Positions 49,318 to 60,354 of a DNA stretch of 64,000 nt are shown here, one piece after another. The position numbers and the translations under genes are program-made. The notes beneath the pieces were generated by a model that saw nothing but the letters and a program-made list of their open reading frames with translations, had not been told where the DNA came from and made no database searches. Source of the stretch: Narthecium ossifragum (Eukaryota > Streptophyta > Magnoliopsida > Dioscoreales > Nartheciaceae); assembly GCA_963920575.1 (NCBI GenBank), contig OY986972.1:24352672-24416671 (forward strand), in the 5' to 3' direction. Position 1 is the first letter of the stretch. Each line of letters opens with the position of its first letter.

Positions 49318-52300
49318 CTAGCGAGCTTCTAAGGAAATTGTGACACCATTCGAAGCTTCAACACTTCGTCTGCTAGAATCTGCATCTAACTTGGCAGAAC
49401 GATTCGCAAAACAAAACGCAGGTTGCTTGGGAGAAGGTATGCTTGCAAATTCTCTAGTGAGAAAGGAAAGGATAGTAGTCATGCTTGGTCTATCCTTTGG
49501 TCTCTCTTGAACACACAACAGACCCACTTTAATACATCTTAGTAGCTCGTCAATCACAAATTCGCCATCCAATACTGGATCAACCAGCTCCAAAGATTGG
49601 TCTTTTCCCCACAGATCCCATACCTGCAAGGCTGCAACACCATTAAAGAAATAAACTAGTGATAGATCTCCGGGATTTCAAGACTAGCAGAAATTTAAAG
49701 GACATACATATCCGGGAAGACTCCATGAGTCACCGATGTGCGAAAAGTTTGTATTCCTCCTTCCACTGACTATTTCTAGCAGCAATACTCCAAAGCTGAA
49801 GACATCGGACTTCTCTGAGAAGCGCCCCTGCAAAGCGTACTCAGGAGGCATGTAGCCGCTGCCATGAACTTTTTATCAGTGTTAGTAATGCATATATAAA
49901 AGAGTTCGATCTGCGAGTTTAAGGCAAATGAATGTGGACTTACAATGTTCCGACGATTCTTTTCGTATTTCCTTGGATCTGGTCCTTGTTGAAGATTCTT
50001 GCCATGCCAAAGTCTGATATCTTGGGATTTAACTCGGCATCCAAAAGAATGTTACCAGCTTTAAGATCTCTGTGGATGACTCTCAATCTTGAGTATTTGT
50101 GGAGATAAAGGAGCCCTTGTGCAATCCCTTCAATGATTTGCATGCGCTTGCTCCAATTCAGTGTTCTGCTCTTCTTTGGATCTGTTTCACAACCATTTCA
50201 AACAATCAATTCGGATCCATTCTTAAACCGCAACAGCTGCTTAATATTTGGTACTCATTAATGTGAAATGAGAAGGGTAGCGCGTACCAAAGAGCAGTGT
50301 GTCCAAGCTCTTGTTTGGCATGTACTCATAGATCAACATCTTCTCTCTACCTTTAGTGCAGAAACCTATAAGTTTCACAAGGTTTGTATGCTGCAACCTA
50401 CCAATCAGCTTCACTTCATTCTTGAACTCCAGCAGCCCTTGCCCTGAGCCGCTTGATAGCCTTTTCACTGCCACTTCTTGTCCATCTGTTAATATTCCCT
50501 GTTTGATCCCAAAAAACAACAGAGATCCACACGTTGTTTACTACTAAATATGCACACTTCGAGTATAATATAGTTTAATTGATGAGAGCACGTATGATAA
50601 ATACTTTGTATACTGGTCCAAACCCTCCACTTCCAAGCTTATTTATTGCAGAAAAATTATTCGTGGCAGCCACAACAGTAGTATAGCTGAATTGGGATAA
50701 CTCTGTTGCTCTAATATCATCTCCAAGATCAAGCATTGACAGATTTTCCCGTGAAGCATTCTTTCCTGTCAAAAAATTGTACAAGTTTTTCTTGTAAGTT
50801 AGGAGATTACGTCTTGGTAACAGCTATGAGTAAAATTCATGGCCTACCTTTGTCTTCTTGTTTCTTCTTTTGACACAGACAAAGCAAGAGGAAACTAAAG
50901 GAGACTGTGACTGCTACAATTGCCGCGGGTAGCGTTGCATAATTCGATTTCCCAGTGTCCTCCTGATCTGAAAACAGATCATTTGATTAATTTGAGCTGT
51001 AACAATTAATGATGATTCATGCCGCAAGTTTAGCTACGAAATCGTTAATTTCGGCTGTTTATCGCCAATTTCATCCGAATTCAATCTTATAGTAGCAGAC
51101 AGGAGCATGCACATACCTAAATCATTAGTTGCGAGCTTTATAAACAGATCTTGCCCATACGACGTATAATCCCTAAGATCTAATAGATCATCCATCCACA
51201 TGATACACCCACTTCCTCCTCCACTGATATTGGCACTAGTGTAAGCTGTACATGAACAATTCTTCAAGCACTCTTTTCTACACTCATCAACACTCATGCT
51301 CCGATTCACCACCGATCTCGATGTGTCTGGCAACTTCATCCTTTCCACTTTAAAAAATCCGTCTCCACTATTGCAATTGAGCCTTGTCTTCCTCACGCAA
51401 CCATTGGAAAAATCCATGTACGTCCAATCCTCCAGTGATCTCGGTTCGAATCCTCTCAAGCACTTGCAAATAGGCATGTCGTCCATCTTGCAAACACCAT
51501 AAGCTCCACACTGGCCATAAGGGTCGCATTGGTCCTTTGGCGCCACAGCTCCAACACTCCAGGAACTGGTCCGGTTGTTCCAAAGAAAGAGTCGGATAAC
51601 ACCAGATTTTCCTAAGGCCGCTCTGTGGATGATTGAGCTATCCTTGATGGTAAGCTGGTAGTAAGATTCATACTCGTCGGAGAAGAAATCGGAGACGAAA
51701 ACAAAGCTCTGTGTATTCATCTTCGGCTCCGCGTTGAAGCCGACGCCATTCCAAGGCCCGGACCGGTAAATTAATGCCTGGCCACGCCATATTTTCAGTT
51801 CCGGCATGCCAAGAAGATCCATGTTAATAGAATACTCTCCTAACGAAGGGTCATCGTCATCCTTCCACGACGTGAGTCCCCGTTCCATTCTTGACGACAA
51901 CTTAATGGCAGGAAGCAATGTATCAGAAGGGTGATCAAAGCTTTGCCATATGATTGTTCCATTCGTAGCATCTCTAACAACAAGGTTGCCTGAGTCTAAG
52001 AGCTGCACCAATTGTTTTGATGCAGTACTTAAGCCGCCAGTGGACCACACAACTCTACTTTCACCGTCGACGACCACTAGATCGCCGGCAACCCCGATCT
52101 TTAGGACTCCGGCGGTGTCTGGCAGAGGAATCTCACGGTTGGCGACCCAGACAACAGTATGAATTGGTATGTTCTTGTACCATATGCCTACATATCTCTT
52201 GTTTGAGCTCCCTGGACTGAAGAAACCCAATTCGAAGGTTCCGAGAGCCGAGACTAGGGTTTCGCCAGCGGCGTCACGAATGGAGTGTGTTGATGGTAGG

Positions 52301-52383
52301 ATGTCTCTTGCAATGGATCGGCTGTGGACATGAGTAACGATGAAGAAGATGAGAAAGGAAGGCCAACCATATGGTTTCTTCAT
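49318..52383 (-). CDS. Gene E: G-type lectin S-receptor-like Ser/Thr kinase (intact)
   Basis: Exons 52383-51117, 50967-50848, 50765-50605, 50498-50288, 50181-49944, 49858-49708 and 49623-49318 give about 817 aa with no stop. The start [14 protein letters not shown] is shared with gene C; an upstream in-frame ATG at 52416 exists. Order: signal peptide; B-lectin ([31 protein letters not shown]); SLG region (GPWNGVGF); EGF-like ([13 protein letters not shown]); PAN ([14 protein letters not shown]); a short exon-2 helix; kinase with GSGGFG, VAVKR (about K528), HRDLKAGN (about D625), DFG (about D643) and MPPEYA. It is the closest relative of gene C. Its promoter and first codons are tandemly duplicated upstream, which may alter expression. 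Confidence 0.9.
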
Positions 52384-53292
52384 GGTTATGATCATCAGTG
52401 GGACTTGTTTGTACATGGAAACTTATGCTCAACGCATATATGGATGTACTACGCCGACGACCGTCTTCCAGGAAGGAAGGCATCAAGTGAAGGGGGCCAG
52501 GAAGACTCTCTCTCTCTCTCTCTCTCTCCCCTACACGCCCTCACCCTCTCTCACTCTCCACCTGTCTCATGTTCTTTCTCTCTCTTAACCCTCCCTCTCG
52601 CCACTGGCCCTCTCCCTCATGCTCTCTCTCCATAGAAAGAGTTGTAGCATATCTCAACATCCCATCGATTTGTTATCAGATAAAAGTCATGTTGCAGGCC
52701 CCCACAAGATTAGACGTTCCGAGGAAGGACTTTGATTAGGATACGTGTCATGTGCATCTACACCCTCACGTGGCTAACATCCGAGTCCTGTAAAAGTCAC
52801 GAATGGAGTGCGTTGATGGGAGAATGTCTCTTGCAATGGATCGGCTGTGGACATGAGTAACGATGAAGAAGATGAGAAAGGAAGGCCAACCATATGGTTT
52901 CCTCATGGTTATGATCATCAGTGGGACTTGTTTGTACATGGAAACTTATGCTCAACACATATATGGATGTACTACGCCGACGACCGTCTTCCAGGAAGGA
53001 AGGCATCAAGTGAAGGGGGCCAGGAAGATTCTCTCTCTCTCCTACACGCCCTCACCCTCTCATGTTCTTTCTCTCTCTTAACCCACCCTCTCGCCACTGG
53101 CCCTCTCCCTCATGCTCTCTCTCCATCGAAAGAGTTGTAGCATATCTCAACATCCCATCGATTTGTTATCGGATAAAAGTCATGTTGCAAGCCCCCACAA
53201 GATTAGACGTTCCGGGGAAGGACTTTGATTAGGATACGTACGTGTCATGTGCATATACACCCTCACGTGGCTAACATCCAAGTCCTGTAAAA
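52273..53292. repeat. Tandem duplication of gene E's 5' end and promoter
   Basis: The 523-bp unit 52273-52795 is repeated as 52796-53292. Each copy carries the codons for the signal peptide (MKKPYGW in the inner copy, MRKPYGW in the outer), the TATA-like 'catatatggatgtac' and a CT-rich tract, which is much longer in the inner copy (from about 52506). The outer copy's reading frame leaves the gene after about 37 codons and stops within the unit junction. Confidence 0.85.
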
Positions 53293-53691
53293 AGACTTTG
53301 ATCAGGGTACATGTCCTTACATGGCTAACATCCTGGCCTAGAGTGATGTCATTAGTGAGAAAAATAGTCGCTTGGATGTTAGCCACATAAATTGTGTACA
53401 TGACATGTACACAAATCTTTTTTCCCTATAAAAACCGACAATACTTTACTAGAGTTCTAGCACGCTCAAACCCGTTCGCTACGTACGTACTCGCGATCGT
53501 CGTTGGATCTTCAAATAATAATAAGAACGTATAAATACCTTTCTATTCCTAGGGTTTTAGATGAAAGGGTGTATAAATACCTTTTCTGGTAAAATTACAA
53601 TACCCTTATGTTTACTAAAAAGTCCATTATTGAGCTAAAAATTTATCAATTTCCACTTAGTGTGTATGTTGACATCTTGGGCGTTACATTA
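53110..53691. repeat. Right copy of the array-flanking spacer, first part
   Basis: It matches 100-471 of the window. Blocks 'ctcaacatcccatcgatttgttatcgg', 'tggatcttcaaataataataag' and 'tttctattcctagggttttagatgaaaggg' are in the same order. No gene is supported. Confidence 0.7.
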
Positions 53692-54861
53692 GGGCTATGT
53701 TTGGTAGCACTTTTGATCCAAGAATCGAAATGGGAATTTCTTAAAACAAGGAATTCAAAGTGTTTGGTTGCACTATTGATCCAGGAACCGGAATTGAAGT
53801 TCCCGTGTTTGAGGGAACTCTGGATTCCCGAATTTGATATGGGAATCCAAAGTTCTCTCAAACGCAAGAACTCTCATTTCATGGAATGTACATTAATACC
53901 CTTCATCTTTGTTTGATTAAACGGCTAGGATCAATCTTAAAAATAATCCTATTTCTTTCTCTTATTTATTAATAATCTTATTTCTTTCTCTTATTTATTA
54001 ATAATATTTCAAATAATATTAATAATCTTATTTATGTCTCTTATTTATTAATAATATTTCAAAAAATATTAATAATCTTATTTAATAATATTAATAATCT
54101 TATTTATGTCTCTTATTTATTAATAATTTTTCAAATAATATTATTTCTTTATCTTATTTATTAATAATATTTCAAATAATATTAATATTATTATTTCTCT
54201 CTTATTTATTAATAATATTTCAAATAATATTAATAATCTTATTTCTTTCTCTTATTTATTAATAATATTTCAAATAATAATAATATTATTATTTCTTTCT
54301 TATTTATTAATAATATTTTAAATAATATTAATAATCTTATTTCTTTCTCTTATTTAGTAATAATATTAGGAACTCTCATACTAATAATATTATTTCTCTC
54401 TTATTTATTAATAATATTTCAAATAATATTAATAATATTATTTCTCTCTTATTTATAAATAATATTTTAAATAATATTAATAATCTTATTTCTTTCTCTT
54501 ATTTATTAATAATATTATTTCTTTCTTTTATTTATTAATAATATTTCAAATAATTATCTTATTTCTTTCTCTCATTATTAATAGTGTTTCATCCAAATAA
54601 GTCACGGTAATGCAAATAAATATACATACAGAAATATATTCGTAAATCTATGCTATTAGAGTCAGGGGTATTTTGGTCTTTAATTTATATTCCAGTTCCC
54701 ATGTTTATTATGTATACCAAACACTTGTAAGTTTCATTCCCATTCCAGTTCCTTGACGTACCAAACAATCACAATTCCTTTCCATTCCCGTTCCCATTTC
54801 CAATCCCGTTCCCATTCTCATTCTCATTCCCATTCCAATTCTCATGGCAAATAAACGTGGC
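53692..54861. mobile_element. Harbinger-like non-autonomous element with AT-rich tandem core
   Basis: Ends GGGCTATGTTTGGTA and (reverse complement of right) GCCACGTTTATTTGCC are imperfect inverted repeats. Flanks TTA (53689-53691) and CTA (54862-54864) fit the TWA-type duplication, and the empty site is present at 472-474. The core (about 53940-54590) is a tandem array of a roughly 50-60-bp unit: 'taataatcttatttctttctcttatttat' plus 'taataatatttcaaataatat'. The right arm has a 'cattcccattccagttcc' repeat. No transposase. Confidence 0.8.
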
Positions 54862-55632
54862 CTAGGTGTATTTATGCCTTTACTCTTTTGCTAACAACAT
54901 ATTTCAAAAGGTTTCTTTTTGATGGGGAAAACTAACCAGGTGGGGCAAAATGCAAATGCCAATAAGGTGGGTTTCTTTTTTTAGCAATATAGCTGTTATA
55001 TAGGAGGGTATTTGCACAATTGTTCAATCCAATGTATCCCCTTGGTGAGTTTATTATTACGTATTTCTCCTTACAAGAATACTATTAGGTGAAACAGTAT
55101 GACATGCATTAGACTTTGGGCATTGAAAAGAAAATGTGATAGGCCTAAAGGCACATCAAAAGTTGGAAAGCTGCAAACCTAATACCGGAATCTGCGACTG
55201 ATGGTTGCCTTCCTCTTCGAGAAGGGTAAGTTTTATTGGAGAGGTCCAAGCGTGTCAAAAGACGTATTCTAAGCCATCCCTTCAATTTCCATCGAGCCTT
55301 CATGTCAAAACAGGTAGATCCCAAGCTTCCTGTAGATTGTCCAAATGGAATTTTGCTGCCCTAATGATGGCTTTGATCAAGTATCCAATTTTCCACAGGT
55401 TGATAGCTGATGCTTTAAATCGGTCTTCAACATCACAGTCTCATCAGCAGTCAAATATGTTGAAGTTTTTCAAAATATGGTTTTGGTTTTTTGTGAATAG
55501 ACAGACACCTTTTCATGAAGCATCCATTCATGAATATTCACCTATTCACAAGCATCTCTTCATGTTTAAACATGAAAATGCATGTTTTCATTAGTATTCA
55601 TACATATAAACAACATGAAGAAGTGCCTTTTT
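54862..55632. repeat. Right copy of the array-flanking spacer, second part
   Basis: Positions 54864-55450 match 475-1185. Beyond that the left copy has its own LINE at 1209 and this copy has the LINE at 55633. The short frame at 55205-55594 is not conserved in the left copy and is not called a gene. Confidence 0.65.
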
Positions 55633-58600
55633 GGTGGCATCATAGCATTTTGGAAGCGCAGTTTTGGCCGGATCACCATGATGCATGTTTCAAACCAGGC
55701 ACTGCATGGGGTAGTCACGACTCAGGAGCATGGTGAGTTTTCTTTGTCAGCTGTTTATGGTGCAAGAAATGACAGAGACAGAAAGGAACTGTGGGACTAC
55801 CTTACAAGATTCAACACTTTGGACCTGCCTCACCTAGCAGCAGGGGATTTTAATGTAATTCTCTCCGCAGAGGAAAAGGCAGGAGGTGCGCCTTTCATAT
55901 TTGATCAAGGGGAACGTGACTTTTTGAACTTCATAAATCAAAATGGCATGCAAGACCTTGGTTTCTATGGGAACAAATTCACCTGGTCCAATAACCAGAG
56001 GGGTTGCTCGAAAATTCTAGAAAGGCTGGATCATGCTATTGGCAATATGCATTGGACTAGTAGCTTCCCTACTACGGCAGTCAATCACCTACCTAGAGTA
56101 GGATCTGATCATGCTCCACTTCTCATTACTATTGAACCAAAAGAGAGAAGTATAGGACCTGGGATATTTCGTTTGGAGCACTCTTGGATGCGGTTGGAAG
56201 GCTTTAGAGAAGCACTCTCTCAAATATGGAATTCTCCTTATCGAGGCTCAAAGCATTATAGCTTTACATCCAAGCTTAAGGCTATCAAGGCTGTAGTGAA
56301 GATCTGGGATAAGAGATCCGGAGCAGAAGATGTTTTTGGTATTGGCAAGAGGATAGAAGATTGCATGAGCAGGTTATACAAATTAGAAGAGGAAGGATCT
56401 CTATCGGCTCAAGAAGAGTTGCAATTAAAAGTGTTAAAGAGGCAGAGGGAATCGATGCTATCGAGACAAGAAGCTAGAGCTGCGCAAAGGGTTAGGCATG
56501 TATGGCTGCAAGCAGGGGATCGGAATTCTTCCTACTTCCACAGTTTAGTTTCTAGCAGAAGACACAAATCAAAAGTTGTTGAGGTCATGGGTGAAGATGG
56601 GCAGATGGTCAGGGATCACAGGAGCATCGGGAAGATATTTGTTTCATACTACTCTACCCTTTGGTCTGCTGATCGAGGATGTTTCCTTCTTGACCTACCA
56701 GAACTTCCTACAGTAGATGAGAGCCTGCATAGCCTGCTTGAAAGTGAAGTTGCTGACGCTGAAATCCTTGATGCCCTACGTAGCATGGGGAAAAATAAAT
56801 GTCCGGGGCCCGACGGCATACCAGTTGAATTCTATCTTAACAACTGGGATATCGTTGGCCATGATTTCGTTGAGATTGTCCAGAGTTTCTTCCGAACAGC
56901 TCGCCTTCCCCAGAATTGGAATGAAACATTTATCTCTCTTGTACCCAAGTGCAAGTTCCCTAAGGTTGTTAAGGAATTCAGACCTATTAGCCTATGCAAT
57001 GTAGGCTATAAGGTCATTACAACTATCCTAGCCAGAAGAATGAAGCTTGTCCTTGATAGCCTCATTGGATTAGAACAATCAGCCTTTCTCACTGGCCGTT
57101 GCATTCATGATAATATAGATGCAGCAAAAGAGGTCTATCACTCAGTTAAAATTGCTCCGAAGTCTAATAGCATGATGATTTTGAAAGTTGATCTTCGTGC
57201 AGCCTACGATCGAGTACAGTGGGGTTTCTTGCAAAGGGTGTTGGAAGCAATGGGCTTTCCATCCAAATGGATTGCCTGGGTGATAGCTTGTGTAGTTAGA
57301 CCAAAATTCTCCATCATAGTCAATGCCAAGCTTCACGGCATGTTCAGCTCTCAATGTGGCTTGAGGCAGGGAGACCCCTTGTCCTCATATCTTTTTTTAA
57401 CAATTCAGGAGGTTCTTTCAAGAATTCTGAAGAATCCATCAACGGGGCTCAAGGGACTAAGGTTCAAAAGCTCTGACTTTTCTCTATCTCATTTGCTTTA
57501 TGCTGACGATTGCTTGCTCTTTTCTAATGCTACCTGCTTGGAGGCAAGAAGATTGAAGGAGTCTCTGTTAAGGTTCAAACTTCTTTCGGGCCTTGAAATG
57601 AATGTTAGCAAATCCAGCGTGCGCTTCTCCCCAACTGTCCCGGCTGAGAGGAAGCACACCATTTGTCATATTCTTGGTCTTGCTGATGCAGAGGGCAGTT
57701 GAACTTATCTTGGAGCTCCTCTCTGCTCCGGGAGAGTGACGGCGGCGGATTGTTCAGAAATGATTGACAAGATGGTGGCTAAAGTTCTCTCCTTGCAGGG
57801 TAGGCCCATCTCGGATCCTGGAAGGCTAGTACTCATCAAATCTGTCCTCCAAGCCATCCCTACCTTCATCATGCATACATCCCACATTCCTTTGGGAGTT
57901 ATTAACAAGCTTGATCGTGTTTGCCGCGACTTCTTGTGGAGGGGACGCAGGTCAGGCATCGCCAACATAGCTTGGAAGGATGTCTGCTCTCCTAAAGAGA
58001 TTGGTGGGCTAGGCATTAGAGATCTCAACTCATGGCAGGTGGCCCTTAAAGCAAAACGAGCGGCATCCTTCCTCGAGCCGGGAATCAATGTTTGGAAAGC
58101 ACTCGCCAAAGCCAAATATCAATGGCAAGGACCCCTTCCTTCCCCTCATGACTCAGGTCTGGTTTCAACCCATTGGAAGCATATATGTTATGCCGCGAAC
58201 TCTATCAGGAAAAGATTAGTTTGGAATCCAGGCCTTGGAAGCCATCTCAATGTTGTGAATGATGCATGGATTTCAGATCTGCCTTTATCTAGATGGCCCA
58301 CTATGTTCAATGTCTACATTGGATTGGAGAGCATTCAGGTTGGAGATCTTGCAGCTAATAGAGTTTGGGATAACAATGCTTTACAAAGGTCCTTTCACCC
58401 TTCATTGTCAGAAGCAATTGAACGGATAGTGTGTAGCGAGGATGATAGCAGCCGCTGGCCACTCAGTGGCTCTAGGTTGGTAACTTCACAATCAGCTTAT
58501 TTAGCACATACACAGGAAGCAATCCAGCAATCCAAGTATGGCAATGAGGAAGCTTGGAACAACGTATGGAGGTCTCTAGGAGGGCCAAGAGTTCGCCATT

Positions 58601-59481
58601 TCCTTTGGCGAGTCATGCATGAGAAGTTACCGGTGAGAGATAGGCTATGGAGGCTGCATTTGATCTCAGTCAGAACTTGTCCAAGATGCAAAAGAGAGCC
58701 TGAGACAGTTGCTCATGCGGTCTTTGGATGCCAGTTTATCTTTGAAGTGTTTTCCTTAATTGCCGAGAAAGAGGGTCTTCATCTCCCAGCTTGGAACCTT
58801 AATGCAGTCTTAGACGCATTGCTAGGAAATGGTTTGAAGACGATGAAAGCATACTTGGGATGCGGTATGTGGATGATTTGGAAAGATCGCAACGAGATAG
58901 TCTTCAGTGCCAGTGGAGATTCTGTTGAGGTTGTTGCCTGCAAGATAAGAAGAATGGTAAAAGAGCAGTTAGAGCACGCTAAGAGGCCAAGCCATGCTAC
59001 CTCGCCTAGTTCGTCCCTTGGTGCCTCTTCTTCGCTGGGATCTCATGTGATCCAAACTGATGTTTCTTATGACCCATTGTCTGGATTTGCTGCAATCGGC
59101 TCTGTCGTTTTATCCGCAGATCGGAGAGAGGTTTGGGCTTGGGGTAGGCCGCTGGTTATTGCTTCAGTCCTAGAAGGTGAGATGGAAGCGATTTTGGAGG
59201 GGATGAGAAATGCTAAATTACATGGGCTCAAGAATATCATAGTTGAGACGGATTCACTCGCCGTAGTTCATATCCTTAATGGTCTAAGGGTATGGCCCCC
59301 AGACTTGGAGCACATTGCTAAGGTGATTTGGTTGCATGCACTCCTTTTTTATTATGTTCTCTTTTTATATATTTCTAGAGAGTGTAACGCGAGAGCCGAT
59401 AGTGTTGCTCGAGCGTGTCGCAAATCCAGGTTGATGTATAACTGGTCTCGCGAGTCAGGGACTCGGCTGTTCGTCAGCTAG
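55633..59481 (+). pseudogene. LINE ORF2: partial endonuclease, reverse transcriptase, zf-RVT, RNase H; one stop
   Basis: Reading order: endonuclease C-terminal two thirds (VSNQALHGVV, LAAGDFNVIL, KFTWSNN, RLDHAIGN, GSDHAPLL); reverse transcriptase (FRPISLCNVGYKVITTILARRMK, KVDLRAAYDRVQW, GLRQGDPLSSYLF, catalytic YADD); C-terminal RT region (TYLGAPLC...FLWRG); zf-RVT (CPRCKREPETVAHAVFGCQF); RNase H-like domain (QTDVSYDP, EMEAILEGM, ETDSLAVV, ARADSVAR). A single in-frame TGA at 57700-57702 separates the RT palm from the rest. All else is open over 1280 codons, so the insertion is fairly recent. It cannot move itself without a 5' end. Confidence 0.9.
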
Positions 59482-59546
59482 TTTTGTTGTCATGTTTGGA
59501 TGTAAATTTTAGCCTGTGGGCTCATCTCATCAAAAAAAAAAAAAAA
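55633..59546 (+). mobile_element. Near-full ORF2 LINE (L1-type non-LTR retrotransposon)
   Basis: Flanking duplications AAGTGCCTTTT (55621-55631) and AAGTGCATTTT (59547-59557) match at 10 of 11 positions, and an A tail of about 17 ends at 59548. The element starts inside the endonuclease domain, so ORF1 and the endonuclease N-terminus were lost by 5' truncation at insertion. The uninterrupted host spacer is at 1-2480. Confidence 0.88.
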
Positions 59547-59557
59547 AAGTGCATTTT

Positions 59558-60039
59558 CAAAGGCACCTCCTCATGTGATAACTACCTCACTCTATAAATA
59601 GCCTTCATGTCAAATCCGAAAATGCCTTTTGAAATTCACCAAAAATTCAGTATATTTTCTTCTCATCTTCTATTTGAAGGTTTTCAAGTCTCTAAGTTGC
59701 TGGAATAGAAATCTCAATTAAGGGAGTTCGGATTTGACTTTGTTAGTGCATAATCTTGTCAAACATTGATCTAAGATCGGGCTTCATTGTATCCTGGAGG
59801 AGAATTTGCTACAACCCTGGTGCACATCACTAGATTCTTAGTGGTGGGGGCAAATATCGTCTTAAGGAAAGCGACGACGTAATGCACCTTGAAGCATCTT
59901 CTTTCCATCGACATCGACGCTCGAGTTCTTTTGCCGGATTCATTCTTCTACGAGGAGATCTACACCAACAATATGCTGGTGATGTAACGAAAGATACGCA
60001 TGCATGATGTTAAATTGTCTCATAGAGAATTCATGAGCA

Positions 60040-60084
<45 letters not shown>

Positions 60085-60354
60085 TTTATGTTAGGGGCTC
60101 TGCTTCAGACAAATCTCACAGTGGAAGAAAGCCCACCATTTGCTGTCGCAATCGGTGAATGTTTTGGTATTGCCGTACGGAGAAAAAGAAAAAAACTGAT
60201 GAGAAGAGGTACACTGCGCGCATCATCTTTTTCTTGGTTTCCTTCAATTCAAAGACAGTTCATGCATCCTAGCTAGAAGTGTTTGCTTGGATTTGCCTGT
60301 ATATGGCCGAGGGCAAACTCGATATTTTTCCCATGGGCTGGAAGGGGCGTTCAT
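59558..60354. repeat. Right copy of the array-flanking spacer, third part, with (TA)n
   Basis: Positions 59970-60345 match 1170-1208 and 2059-2400 but lack the left copy's LINE, which confirms that insertion. A TA dinucleotide tract of about 36 bp lies at 60043-60080; the left copy has only 'catatatatag' there. No gene is supported. Confidence 0.7.
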
